This document shows, in pieces, positions 47,701 through 60,802 of a DNA stretch of 64,000 bases; within the stretch, counting starts at the first letter, position 1; every line of letters starts with the position of its first letter. Under the pieces are notes generated by a model that was not told the origin of the DNA, searched no databases, and saw only the letters and a program-made list of their open reading frames with translations. Origin of the DNA: Trileptium ribeirensis (taxonomy: Eukaryota > Nematoda > Enoplea > Enoplida > Thoracostomopsidae); NCBI GenBank assembly GCA_030248225.1, contig JASANE010028912.1, positions 1 through 64,000 of the forward strand, written 5' to 3'. Position numbers and translations under genes: made by a program.

Positions 47701-48654
47701 CAAGGTGCAGCGCAAGGAGGAGTTGAATATTCTGGGCACTAAGGTATGCTTATAACTTCTCAAAAAAATTCATACCAGTTCGGTTAAAATTGTGTCGCTC
47801 TGACGAGAGAAAAAACTAGCAGTTTCCAAAAAATTAAGCCTTAGGCAGCTCCATGTTGAGTGACTCAATCGATGTAGTCATTGATTCAAATACGTTGTGA
47901 AGAAACAAACGGCATCTGATTCACAATCCACAAATGGATATGCGTATAGAAATAATGTGTATAAGAGGGGAATCTACTGAAAAACATTACGAAATTCGGA
48001 AAAAATAGAAATAATCTTCATTTCTTCATCACTTGCATTATTTATGTATACGGTTTTTGGGTGGAGTAGAACGAAATACCATCGCCAGGAATTGATGACT
48101 AAAATTGTTAATTGTTTACAACAAAGTATGAGCATATTTAGTGATGCATCATGGTAAAAGTTAACGGTCAGAACTCGACCGCGCTCTGGTCCTAGGTTCA
48201 AACCGACTAAGTCAAAAACCTACAGAAAATCTTTTAACCCAACAAACATAAAATTTTTTTGTTCAACAGTATACCAAAATTGCTGAGGTTCATTTTTAAA
48301 GACCGTTTACCCTCACTAAATAAATCTTATAATATATATTAAGGAATCTCACAGAAACTCTTACTACCAAATGTAATTTTGGAAAAAAATTGTTCAGACA
48401 AAATTTCAACGGTCTGGACCTGGTCATCCACCAGGACATGGAGCGATCCGAAGACATTACAAAATTGAGTCTGGACCGGTCCTAGTACGGACCGATCAGC
48501 GAACATCACTATGATATTTGGCTGTAAAGAATTACATATATATAATTTCTTAAAATTCGCATTTTCATTGTTGTGGTATCAACGCCATACCAATCTCCTA
48601 CCTAATTTTCAATATACTGTTTACGGATATGCAAGATCATGAACTCTACCCAAC

Positions 48655-51600
48655 TTCAATACACACACTGTAAATCAGCTTTAAAAGAACTCTGAAAAAA
48701 TATTAATAAATTTTTAATTTTAGCATTCATTCAAGTGTCGTGCTATAATACCTATACGTTGCATAAATCCAAAATGGTCCGTATCGTCAATCATTGACAG
48801 TAACAATAGCAATAATGCCATATCAACAGCCATATTATATACAATTATTATTACTATTATCGTATTCTGTTGCTGCAGCATTACGTTGTAGTTCTCTTTC
48901 ATGGCGGCATGACCGTAAGCATTCGAAAATGACGTTCGAAACCAATAAAACAATAGCTCAGTAGAAAATAACACCAAATTAATCCATCTTGTTTACAATA
49001 ATAAAAACAGCAACAAAACGACGACGAATGGCAAAATCCAAGTTTGCAATCCTTAAGAGGGAAAGTGCCGTAGATATAATTAACGATAAGTATTCATTGT
49101 GTAATCAATTGCTATCGTGAACAGTTCCACCATTCATTCATAAAGGAAGCCATCAAAGTTAAATAACTAAAAAGAGTAATAATAACAATGCGTGGTTGTT
49201 ATAATATATTTTATACCGTTTATTAATCGCACGTACGTATGTATGTAGCTATACAATCATGCTAAAGTTGAATCAATTCGATCCGGAAACACCAAACAAA
49301 ACAAAGATATAATCATTAAATATTCTTTCTGGCATTAACCGACCACCAAATAAAACAAAAACACGGTTTTATGCTTGCTTTAATTATTGTTGAACAACCG
49401 TTTATGTAATTATTGTGTTATATATGTATATATAATGTTTAACAAAATAGCTAGATACTAAATTGGTTTGTACGTATAGCTAATATTGACGACGTATTGT
49501 TTGTTATCCATTACTGTCATTATTAAAGTTATAGCATAATTAGTACTGGTTATATTGAAGAAGGTAAATTATAAACCGCAACAATAAAGAGCCAAAACAG
49601 GAGAAAATACCGATTCTGCGCAATAGACACATACAAAAATACAACGAAAACAGCTCTATGACCGTCAGACGAAAAGCGATGCCCGTCCGAAGACGTATCA
49701 TTCGTTCGATGAAACAGGAATCGATTTCTGAAACCAATAATAATAATATAATTTTAAAATGAACGGTTACGACGTAAAAATGAAATTTAATTTAAAATGA
49801 AATTACGACGTAAAATGAACGGTTATAGCTATCACTATTAATGAGCATCATGAGCAAGGGCGCAAACGCGAAGAAACTCTGGCGCGCACCACAATCGAAA
49901 AATTCTTGAAGTGATGGGAAATAGTACATCTTGCAACCCTTGTACGGTAATGCACATGCTGGCTACTATCAGGTTATATATACATGCTTAATCAACAACC
50001 TAGATTTCTGGGAGATCGACCTACATAACCGTCTTCCAGGCATACATTTCTGTATACATAATTGATACGGATTTTGTTGCTGCAAAATTATGTACGCGCT
50101 TTCGCCAGTACGTACCTAAAAATAGAATTTTTCTTGTGGCGGATTTCGCCCATATCCAGTAAGAATACAAATATATATTGGGTAAACATACACGACCAGA
50201 TTTTTTACAAAATCGACAAAATGATGTTTTTGGACAAACTATGGTTCACCACATCAACACTCAAGGAACTTCTTGATCAGATCTTTCGACGTTCATCTAA
50301 AGTTAAAACCGTCACAAGCCATCATTAGGCTGTTACGCCGCAAAAGTTTTCCTACCCAAGCATTTTTACAAACACTAAGGCTTGAAGAGTTAACAGTAAT
50401 TGAAATATAGCGAGCAAAGTTCCTTACAAAAGTGCTGTTTGTGCACAAAGTTAATTCACAGCCGTGTGTGCTTCAGCACTGGGCTGTCAGACTGCCGTAG
50501 CTTGGTTATTTGACGAGCAATAGTATGTAATTGTGCATCCGAACTTACGTTCGCACTAATTGGATGTCTTGTCGAAAATTCACAAACTGAAGCCTTATTA
50601 CACTTTGTTCCCCCGAGAGGCGATAAAACAGAACCTTGTCATCAGCCATCGCACTCTGCAACTTTATTATAGAATTTTTTGTAAAATCAGCCGCCATACA
50701 GCAATCTGTTACAAGTTGATATCTTGCAAAAATTCTCGGATTACCCGATTGCGCCGGAAATCTAGATAAATATGTTGTCGCTGCGCATTGATTTTAGTTG
50801 CCCTGGATTACGACAAAATACTTTCACAATGAATCCCGCGTAAACCGCTTCCCACTGATAGCAGGGCTTCCACTCGAAGCTAATTGAAATTGTCCGCGGA
50901 CATTTTCGTATTTCGTGGTCAAAAATATTTTTAAAATTACTTTTTTAGGTATTTTCCAAACTTTGGCCCGTACGTTAAAACAACCATCACACCAAAAATG
51001 TTGACTACCAAGGTTCAATCTCTAACTAGAATAATGGACTCCAATCTATAATCATAAGCTTTTGAGACACCTTATGTTATACAACGTTAGAGGAACAACC
51101 CAATCTGGGAAATACAAAGAAGTTTCCAACCCGTAATTTTTTCATGCGATTTTTGCAACGATAACGCCTGAGAAACGCGAATACGAAGCCAGACACACCA
51201 TTAAGTTTTATTACGCGGCAAATTAGAATATATAGAAAATCCATCGCTGAGGCTTTGAAGTCAGGCACAACACACAGAACAAAGAAGTATGAATGTACTA
51301 CTGAGTTTACTGTAACTGAAGAAAAGCTCGACCGCTGTACTAGTTTCGTTTCAGCTGACCGGGCAAGCCATCAGCTTTTTGCGCGACGTACGTTTGTTGT
51401 TATTCGAAAGTCATCATATATTTAGCAATATACATTTAATTACTACAAAAAATGCATAAAATGCTTTAATGCAATGTACATGAGCTATATATACAACCCA
51501 ACGTCATGACGCCACCACACCAGCGCACTATGGAATTTTAAACACTCCGAATCTTTTCCGGCATAAATTTTTGGTGACTGCCGAGGTTATAAAAATAAAA

Positions 51601-53271
51601 CAAAATATACCCAAAAGATATATTTAGATGACATCACATTAACAAAGCAGCAAACTAGACGATTAATACAATTCCCATGAGATATATATTATTGAGGACC
51701 TAATACGCAAACACTGTGCTAGTTCGACTGCAACTACAGCGGTCTGACTTTATGAAGTTGTCATTAGTTCCAGTTGTAAAACATGACACAAGCTGAAAGA
51801 TGATAATAATATAGACATGACTCGCAATATCGTGTTTTAATGGATCAGTTTGAAAAACCAAAAATGGACTAAAACATTCTGAAACGTCAACACGGCAGTA
51901 AAAATTGTAAATATTTTCGTTTAGCTGCTCCAAGCCCCACTTCCATCAAATTATGATGCGGCTATAAATTCAGCTCCGCTCGTATAGCCAGTTCAGAAAA
52001 TGACATTTTCCACAATACTCAAGGCAGAAATTCAAGGTTTGGATCCTCCTTCGGGCACCGAAGTTTTTCGAAAAAATCTGGTTGATTGTACATTTCTCGT
52101 AATGATCGATCAGCATTGATAAAATAAGTCGAATGGCGTAAATGCCAAAATAGCTCGAGCTGCTCGCAGCGGCACTTAGAAGCTATTCCAATGCATCGCG
52201 CATAATTCTTTAGACAGAACCCACAAACGCGCTAGAGCTTGAACAAAACGAATGTAATTGGAAAATCTACGACTCAGCTTGTCGATAAGCATTGAATGGA
52301 TAAAGTTTTGAATAAGAGTTTGAATAAAGTATACATTTATCGAAAGTTTTAAGTAGGTTTAGGGCGGCCACATTGGTAATACAAAAAATTTCAACCGTTG
52401 TCTTGAATACCACCATAATACACACTGTATGTAATGCCTAAACCAGCTGAGTCGAACGGCACATAAATATCACTAGATCATCAAAATCGGTATTTTCAAA
52501 CTGCAGGAAGGAAGGGCTAACCGGGTAGACCCGAAATTGTTAATGTGTGTTCACGCATTTAGAATCGCAGCTTAAATATGCAGCTCATCCAATGTCCATG
52601 AGCCCAGAAGATACAAAAATGGTACGTATTATATCCGCAACCGCTCAATATATACGGGTTTTGATATCGATGAAACCCATGAAAACGTACAAAGTAGTCT
52701 TATCAGACTCTACGTAGCAAAGATATCCTACCCAGCGTTCAGGGCACTCATTGAACGTAAAAACACGTAAGGACACGCCGAAATTGAAAAATCGCTATTT
52801 CTTGCAAAGAGTCGACGAACTATATTCGGCCTCACAATGGCCCAGAAAAATGGTCAGCAAAGTTCTGGACCTCGATGAGTTGATTATGTATAGTAGTCTG
52901 TATTCTTCGAAGCGAAGTCTGTGTCGCGAGATATATGATGCGAAACACTGGTAGTGGTATGGCCAGATTTCGCAAGGAACCTTTAAAAACATGCTTTGCC
53001 ACTTTGACCCCGAACAAACGACCGGAGCTGCTCGCGTTCAACTAAATGGCACATTCTCGACACTTTTGCTGTCGAATGAGCAAATTTTCCTAAATCCATG
53101 CATCGGAAAATGCGTTATGAATGACAGACTGACAAAAAAAGAAATTTTCACGATTTATCCCCTAGCATCCTCGGTGTAAACTCCGCTCGCTACGCTTCAT
53201 TTACATATTCAAAACTCAGAATTCACCATCTTGGAGATAAGACCATCTAGTAGTATAGATACTTCAGCACA
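48655..53271. other. long gene-free stretch
   Basis: No exon recognised. Near 53110-53205 lies an inverted copy of the dispersed GCGAGCGGAG repeat. Open frames at 50062-50328 and 48977-48720 have no motif or splice support. Confidence 0.45.
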
Positions 53272-53810
53272 CTGAATACATCGGCTTGGTTATCTACAGT
53301 CTAACACGAATACTTCAAGCCTCTGCAGAGGATTTCAATAGGTTTAGAGTCGACGAACCCAATTTATACAATATAGTCTGACTTTAGTCTTGGTTACGCA
53401 TTGAGTGCAGGGAGGGCGCTAAAAATCTTTTTGCTATATTGTTTTTCGGTAAGCTGAATACTATGGTTTCGTTATCTAGAACCAGCTTGAAAATTCCATA
53501 CAGTTTCACTGACTTTGAACGGGTTTAGGGTCGACGAAGTCTGTTTCCGTCATGCAGCTGGACTATATTTGTTTGTTTACGTATATATGGCGTGAAGGGA
53601 ACATAGCATGACCTGTCTAGATTTATCGATACGTTGGATATGGTAGCGTGGCCATCTAGAATCCAACATGAATAAACTCTAGTTGCGTTTCACCGTATTT
53701 TGCGAGATACTAGTATTATTGAGCACCTTGGCATTAGTCCTCACGCCCAGCATATCGCACAAATACTAAACATGTCCTCCTGAGACTTCAGGTCAGACGA
53801 AATAGGTTTG
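53272..53810 (+). repeat. diverged tandem repeat, about 180 bp period (array 1)
   Basis: Three units begin at about 53272, 53454 and 53633. Each has CTGAATAC (or a variant), then a GGTT...ATCTA block, an AACAYGAA block, and GGTTTAGRGTCGACGAA about 80 bp in. Spacing is 182 and 179 bp. Identity is low but the order of landmarks is constant. Confidence 0.65.
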
Positions 53811-54360
53811 TCACGTACGGTTGGCGTCGGTCACAAGCCGTGGTATGTGTTTGTTAACTGTGTGGAAACAGTTTGGCGCCAATTCGAAACCAATATGTTT
53901 TCGTGTACGTATGGGAAAAAAACTGATTCGTGACTTTATAGTCAGTGTCTATTTTTTAGCGCTTACGATATCGGTACTTTTGATGTTTCAAAAACGACGA
54001 TACCGATATTGAGAACACCAAGCAATGTCAATTCCAAAAAAATCGGAAATAACTACAATGGCATACACGAAACGATCTTGTTATTTATTAGCTACTGCTC
54101 GAGAACAAAACCCTTTTTAATCCAAAATTTTGCTGAATAACAGAAAATAGCCTGTTCGATTGATTATATACAAGTTGTTCCGTTTATAACTCAATTTTTT
54201 TCCAAATTACAAAATGGGAAGATTACCTAGTAATTTTAATCTTAGTCGGGGGCAAATGATACACTTCACATTATAACTTTACAAAACCTATACATAAAGT
54301 AGACTGTAAGTGAACAAGTGATGAGCTGTCTCGTGAAAGGCACACAAACTTCTACTGTAA

Positions 54361-54460
54361 TATTGATTGAAACGGAGCAAGCGAAGCGAGCGGAGTTTCG
54401 ACTGAGGGCGCTAAGGGGAATCTTGAAAACTTTTTGTGTCGGCAGAACTAACTCATTTTA
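54361..54460 (+). repeat. dispersed GCGAGCGGAG repeat copy
   Basis: Contains GAAGCGAGCGGAGTTT, GAGGGCG, GGGG, GAAAACTTTTTGT and AACTCATTTT in the same order as copies at 17117-17205, about 18430-18520 (inverted) and about 53110-53205 (inverted). Confidence 0.65.
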
Positions 54461-54723
54461 GGGTCAATGAATATCGAAAAAATTTTAGTTCGATAGCAAA
54501 GGTGATGGCAACTTAATTGAAGCGCTAAGAACTCCTACGCCATCTTTCGGGTCAACAGGGCTAATCTAGCCACACGGTTACATGTATTTCGTAGCCCATA
54601 TCTCGTTAGTACCGGATCTGAATCAGGTCACAGAGATCTACAGCTTTGATAGTCAACGCTTTTTTGTGGGTTCACTTTCTGGGCCGTTGTGATTCCGAAT
54701 ATGATTCTAAAGTTTTAAGCATG

Positions 54724-55010
54724 CTGAATACAATGGCTCGGAAATCTAAATTATAACAGTAAAATTATTTTCAGTTTTTAGTGTCGACTATCCTGATTTC
54801 CAGGACATAGGCTGTCTTCAGTTGCTTATTTTTAGCTGTTTAGTTTAGTTATATATTGCTTTCAGATTCGAAATATTCAATGCGATGGTGTGGTCACCCC
54901 AAATTCAACATGACTGTACAACTCATTTTCAGGGGGTTTTAATGTCGGCTGTAGGCGAACCAGATTTCTGAAAGAATTTCGTCTATCATCAATAATTATT
55001 TGGTTATGCA
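54724..55010 (+). repeat. diverged tandem repeat (array 2)
   Basis: Two further units of the array-1 family at about 54724 and 54875, with the same CTGAATACAATGG, ATCTAAAT and GTGTCGACT landmarks. Spacing here is about 151 bp. Confidence 0.5.
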
Positions 55011-55839
55011 CCGTTGTCAATGGCAACGCTACAGTCACTTTAGTCATATATCAAAACCGAAGAACTATATTTTCTTTTTCTGTTGACTAAAAACACGAAA
55101 AATATTAATATTTTGAGAAAAATTATTATATATAGAGAGTAATTTTTATATTGTAGGGCCCCACATTTACCTTACTTGATCCATACCACCCAATCAGAAT
55201 TGGTTCCATCATACTCAGCTACAATAAAAATCTATAAGTATATAGTTACATTCTGATAACCAACATATATCTATATTGAACAAGCAGACTAAATCTGACT
55301 ATTTTTGGTGCAAAAATCAAATTTGGCTCCGGCAAAGTCTGGCAAGGCTAATATCCCGCCCAATCTAGGTTTGGGCCAATGGAACCACCGTGATTAACAG
55401 GTTAAACTAGTCGGTAGTGGAACTACATTTGTGAGCGGAGCGACGGCATTAGTACCTAATATGAACGTACTCAATGTCTTGGGATTATATTATTACTTCG
55501 ACAACAATGAGTAAATGAAAGAATAGTTTTATTCCGTTCGAACGAAAGCAAGACAAAGGAAGTCACGTGGCTTATACAGCATGGTGATGAATGGTAATCG
55601 AAGCACAGCAATGAAATCATAGGACACGGAGTCTGAAAATAATTTTGCCTACAACATTTGTACTATACTATTCCTGTATGTACAATACATTTATTTTCTT
55701 ATTTCCCCATGGAAAACTCAACGTATATGCCGTTAAAACGACTCTACGACCAATAATTAAGCTGTTATGAGCTTAATTAGGGTGTTAGTTAGCTAATTAG
55801 CTTAATTAATTATAAAATTGGCAAGTTGCCAAACTTCTA
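55011..55839. other. gene-free stretch
   Basis: Nothing recognised. Near 55770-55815 there is a short run of TTAGCTAATTAGCTTAATTA palindromic words. Confidence 0.45.
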
Positions 55840-56237
55840 AAATGTCAGGTGCACATCCTCACATGATAAGCTTTCAAACAAAAAAAGTTTTTTGAAATAC
55901 GTTCAGTGGTTCTTGAGATCCATGAAAGACTAACGGACGAACGGACATCGACTTTTTTGCTCCCAGACAAAAAATAAAAACGCTTCGCTGGATCGCCTCG
56001 CTCCGCTCAATAACTGAGACAAACTGTGATACTGCTCGCATAGTTTCAATAAATACAATTCACTGCGAAGGTGCACATTCTGACATGATGGGCTTTCAAA
56101 CAAAAAAAGTTTTTAAAATCGGTTCAGTGGTTCTTGAGATCCGTCGGACCGAACGAACGGACGCACATCGACCTTTTTACTCCCAGACAGAAAATAAAAA
56201 CGCTTCGCTCGGCTTCGCCGAGCTCCGCTCAATAACA
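55840..56237 (+). repeat. two-copy tandem repeat, about 228 bp period
   Basis: Units at about 55840-56025 and 56069-56237 share GGTGCACAT, GCTTTCAAACAAAAAAAG, GGTTCTTGAGATCC, CTCCCAGACA and AATAAAAACGCTTCGCT, and close with CTCCGCTCAATAAC. The ends resemble the CGAAGCGAGCGGAG words of the dispersed repeat, in inverse orientation. Confidence 0.75.
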
Positions 56238-57028
56238 CTATAATCTGATCCCCCAACAGGCGACAATTGGCACTTTTTAGCCTCCCCCAGAAATAGGTAA
56301 AATTTCAAGATACTGCAACCAGTGGACTCAGATCGATGCGTTGGTTCAAACAATACACATTGTGGCCACTTTATGACAGAAATTTGTTTTATGTTTTTGG
56401 TTTCCCACTAAACCCAAAAATGTGTATTGTATAGTGTCCCCACTCGGCGTTCAAAAATTTCGAAAGCAAAGTGTTGATAAATATAGTCTTTATGCCATTC
56501 GAACCGCATTGACGAACTGAGTCCAACGAGTAAAATCAGCGCAAACGCTTATGTGTTAAGGAGTTTATGGCCATTTATACGAAATCCTATGGCTTAACAT
56601 AAGTCGTTAACCCATGAGCCTCTTGCGGTGCTTTTCCCACCGTTCGATTCAGCTCATCAATGCGGTTCGAATAATATATAAAATTATACATTTATTGAAA
56701 ATGTTTTGTTGTTAAAAACTAGGTATTCAGGGTTCATCCATGAACCCAAAAAAGGTAAAAAAATTTTGTCAAAAACTGACAACAGCGCTATCAGTGGAAA
56801 CTCCGCTCGTTCAATTTCAGTTATAGGTTTTGTGCCAAGCAAATATTGTGATACGACAATGTTCCTTAACTTCCATCAAGCAAAAATTACTAGTAACCCT
56901 ATTGAATTGCGAGCGCAGTGAAGCATAGGTACACCTACGGCTTTTACGTGCACAGCGAATCAGCTCTCGATAGCATAGTCCGAAATGTTATATGCGGATA
57001 TCATCACACAATACCGTACAAGTTATAA
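56238..57028. other. gene-free stretch
   Basis: No gene. Contains another isolated CTCCGCTCGTTCAATTTCAG word near 56801. Confidence 0.45.
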
Positions 57029-57330
57029 CAAAACTAACACAGGCAATGAGTTTCCAATGCCCGAAAATCATCAAGTGCAAGCTATCAGGCTCCCATGAAG
57101 TCACAATAAAATTAGGAATTTTAGGTCATGGAACCATGGTGCGCCATAACCCGTACATATGGAACCATGGGCCGCAGAGCAAAACCAACACCGGTAATGA
57201 GTTTCCCATACACGAAAAACCACAAGTGAAACTTTTCGTCCTCCCAGGACGTCATAAAAATGTTAGAATTTTGGGTAGAGGAACCACGAGAGTGTCATAG
57301 TTAAACCCCATAATTCTAGAACCGCAGCCT
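57029..57330 (+). repeat. two-copy tandem repeat, 151 bp period
   Basis: Units start CAAAACTAACAC (57029) and CAAAACCAACAC (57180). They share AATGAGTTTCC, CAAGTG, CATAAAAATT-like and GGAACCA landmarks. A 102-codon frame covers both units, but the protein reading is not repeated in a conserved way, so I do not call a gene. Confidence 0.7.
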
Positions 57331-57715
57331 TAATCTAAAAACAAAAAAGAGACGTCTTCATTTATCATTTTACTTTGAAATAAAACTAGCCAGAGGAAAA
57401 ATTCGAAAGTTAAGCTAAAAATAACCTTGCTTCCCTGAAGGGTACTAAAATCAGGTAAAAACCCTCATTTTGACTTCTGACTCCGGAATCTGACCTCAAA
57501 TCAAAAAAACCCCGGGGATGTAGACGGTAAATTAATTATGCCGCTTCGAATAGGCCCAAGAACATGAAAATCGGTTAAGTCGTTCCCGAGCTATGGTCGA
57601 TCATACACACAACAAACGGAATTTAAAAGATTTCACTCCTTCAATACACAATCTCTACTACAGTACAATACGCCCAGATAATTTTAAATTTGATATTTTA
57701 GATGAATGTACTCAC
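57331..57715 (-). other. start of YTHDF 3' intron, or retained 3' end
   Basis: Follows the donor AAGCCG|GTGAGT of the YTHDF exon. If unspliced, the protein would end five residues later at a TAA. No downstream exon was recognised. Confidence 0.4.
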
Positions 57716-60700
57716 CGGCTTCCGATTATCTTCTTCTTGCTGGCGACGTTCGTAGTGAATAAAATCATCAAAAATGCAAGTTGAATGCTTATAGCGATGT
57801 ATAATCGTTAGCACTTGTCGTCCCTTATCAGCCGGAACTTCTTGGGTGTCGCGCGAATTGGTTACCGGCTTATTCTCGTTGTTCTCGAGTCGAATATGTC
57901 GCAGCTGTGAGTTCGGTACGTCCTTAACATAAATCCATTTAACATGAATTTTGCCTTTCCACTTGTCCTGCGCCCATATCCCGGTGTCGGTCGTATAATC
58001 CACCGGAGAGGCCATCTGGGCAACGCCGCAAAAATGACCGCTTCCATTAACCGAAAATAGCAAATATATCGGTCCACGAGCATCGCGTTCGCGAAACGCG
58101 TTGTCCAACCTTTTATTGCCATGTTCGGTAGAGCACCAAATGCCATATTTTATCGAACGGTGTATATCGTCTTCCGAATACGACTTAATAACAAAGTAGC
58201 GCGCGCCGCGTGTGTTCAGCGTAAATTCACGCGGATTATAAACATTTTTCGATTGAAGCTCCTCGAGCACTGGATGATGGACGCCGCCGGTGATTGTTGT
58301 TGTTGTTCCGCCGCGAGAATTGCCTCCTTTGCTATTTACAGTTGTAAAATTATTCGAATTTGCATTTACCAGTGATTTGTATGATCCCGTCCCTGTTTTG
58401 GAACTGCCATAGCCGCGCGGTCCAATACTTTCCTCGCAATGATTTTCGTAAATATCGTTCGAGCTATTGCTTGCCTTGCTGTTAACAACGCTGTTGACAA
58501 TGCCTCCATTAGCTTTCGTCATGCTATTTCCTCGGACATCGCTGGAATAATCATGATCATAACCACGATTGCCGCTATGTTGCCACTGCGAAGTCTGTTG
58601 TGGTCTTATCATTGAATTACTGTATCCACCACCAGCAGTATTCTGATTATGGTCAGATGCTGGTACAAGTTTATTAACAAAGTTTTGATGCTGTTGTTGT
58701 TTATCTATTGCAGCTGCAGTGTTACCCCACGTTGCTGGGTTTAACAAATCAGCAGGGGAAATACTTATTCCTCCCGTAGTTCCACCTATTCGGCTTCCGG
58801 CGCTAACGTTAGCACTTCCCAACAAATTGCTACTTCCGCTACTTAGCCCAGGCGCTACACCGCTTATAGGCATTTTCCTTGGGCCTCCATGAATATTTCC
58901 AGGGCCGCCGCTGCTTCCAAATTTATTAACGCCAGAACTACCGCCAATCAAAGTCGGCGCACCGCTGATGCCAACAGCCTGATGATGTCCGGAACTTGCT
59001 TTTGCTGGCTGGCCTGCAATTGAGGCCCATGATTTCTTCGCAGGAGCGCCACCTCCTGCAGAGCCACTTGACGAATGTTGTAAATGCGCCACTGTGGCGC
59101 CGCTTCCCCCGCCAGTCGCCCCGATTCCAGTTCGATGAATTAACGGCAGAGGAGACGCAGCTGCCGCCGCCGCTGGAAGTTGTTGCTGATGATGAACAGT
59201 TTCAGGCGCTGCTGCAGCCATTGCAGGAGGTCCGACTCCGCCTATCATAGTACTATTATGATAAATTATTGGCTGCTGTTGGATGTGGCTTGCACGATGC
59301 TGAAATTGCTGATGGTGAGCTGCTGCATGGTGTTGCGCCGCCGGACTATGGCTGTCATGTTGACCGCCTCCCGCGTTTGCTTGTTGGATCAGCGGGCTCG
59401 GAGTTCCGCTTGCACCACCAGCTGCATCACTGCCAGCTCCACCACCCTCAATAGGCGAAGCTAACTGTTTACCAGGAACGCCAGGCGGCCCACCTGCTGA
59501 GTTTGGCGTTGAATAATCTTGATAATGTCCACCGCGTGGATGTTGATGCCCAGTCAGTACTATTCCGCTGCTACTATTGCCGGTCAACATGCCAGGAGAC
59601 GATACAATCGAACCGCCAGCGCCTGCTATTGTAGCATTTCCACCTATCGTTTGATGTTGCTGCAACAAAAGTGATTGCGGCGGCATCGGCAACGGAGGTA
59701 CCCCACCTGTGGCTGCGGCAGCGCTTGGACCGAATCCCAAATTAGCAACGCCGTGTTCAACAAAGCGAACACCACTTTGATGTTGCTGCTGATGAATATC
59801 ACCACCTCCAGCACTTGTTACTCCACCAGAGCTGACACCAGCACCACCATTTGCAGCAGCGGCAGCAGCAAATGCTTGACCGGCAGCGTGGTAGCGATGT
59901 TGTTGCTGCTGTAGATGATGCTGATCCACAGCCTCGAACCGATAATAGTCTTGTTGATTTTGGTGAAGCGTTGCTGCGCCTCCTCCGGTCCCACTCCCAC
60001 CGTTCATTGTTATAATCTTACCGCCGCTACCACTGCCTAAGCCACTACCTCCGGTCATTAGACCAAAGGTGCTTAAGTCCGAAGTTAACTGATGCTGTGT
60101 ACCAATTCCATTAGCCATATGATGTTGTTGCTGCTGATGCAGCAACGTGTGATGACTGCCAGTTCCGCCTAGTGTCGCGATACCTCCAGCAGCAGGTGCC
60201 CATGTGGCTGAACCAAACTCAACTGCGCCGCCAGCGCCTGTAACTGCTCCGTTACGAATATTAGTAGCCGGCAGGTAGTTCGGAAATAAACCGCTCCCAG
60301 ACGAAGAGAAGTTTGTAAATCCGCTATTATTTGCATTATTGCCTCCGCTAGTCACAACATTAGTACTATTAAACAATGCAGCAGTTGCTGCGTCAAGTCC
60401 GCCACCAGCATGATGCGGTTGCTGTTGTTGCTGCTGATGCGACAAGTAAGCGGCAGCAATACCTGACGATCCTCCCAATGAGGAGCCCAAGCCCTGCTGC
60501 TGAGGATATGCCGCAGCGGTCATATATCCAACCATAGGATCATGATGCTGCTGCTGGTGATGATGAGCCGATCCCGCTGAATGGTGATGCTCAGCAGCGG
60601 CCGCGGCTGCTGCAGCGCTTCCGGCCACCCCAATGCCAGGAATATACGGCGGAGATATCGACGGATAATAATTCGGCATATAGTCTGGCAGAGCAGCTGT

Positions 60701-60802
60701 GGCTGTTCCGGCTGCGACGGATCCGGTTACTGCAGTCGTTGTGCCGCCGGCTCCACCATTTGAGCTTGAAGAACCACCCCCGCCGCCAGGGTTGTATGGT
60801 AT
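57716..60802 (-). CDS. Ythdf: YTHDF-type m6A RNA reader, main exon
   Basis: Codes 1029 residues in phase 0 at both ends. The C-terminal part is a YTH domain (about residues 950-1090 of the joined protein), from [19 protein letters not shown] to the [15 protein letters not shown] tail. The three cage tryptophans that hold N6-methyladenosine are present: IKYGIW (about W974) and IWAQDKW (about W1028 and W1033). Around residue 673 is [13 protein letters not shown], a motif shared by YTHDF proteins. The rest is a very long low-complexity region of Gln, His, Gly, Ala, Ser and Asn runs, much longer than in vertebrate YTHDFs (about 560-580 residues in total). YTHDF proteins act in the cytoplasm on methylated mRNA. 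The acceptor is TATTTTAAG with a TACTAAC branch site about 20 bp upstream; AAG is a rarer acceptor than CAG. The exon ends at donor AAGCCG|GTGAGT. Confidence 0.95.

Larger units (their letters stand above)
42324..48654 (+). repeat. direct repeat block, copy 2 (with nested insertion)
   Basis: Same order and orientation as 24187-29343. Without the 1182-bp insertion (element plus target duplication) the lengths agree within about ten bases (5149 against 5157 bp). Differences are scattered single bases and short indels. Its left flank is unrelated to the palindrome and its right flank differs from that of copy 1, so both junctions are clean. Confidence 0.93.

Noticed and set aside
50062..50328. 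88-codon frame
   Set aside because: No motif, no splice context, AT-rich composition typical of chance frames here.
56992..57300. 102-codon open frame
   Set aside because: It spans a two-unit tandem repeat and its reading is not conserved between units.
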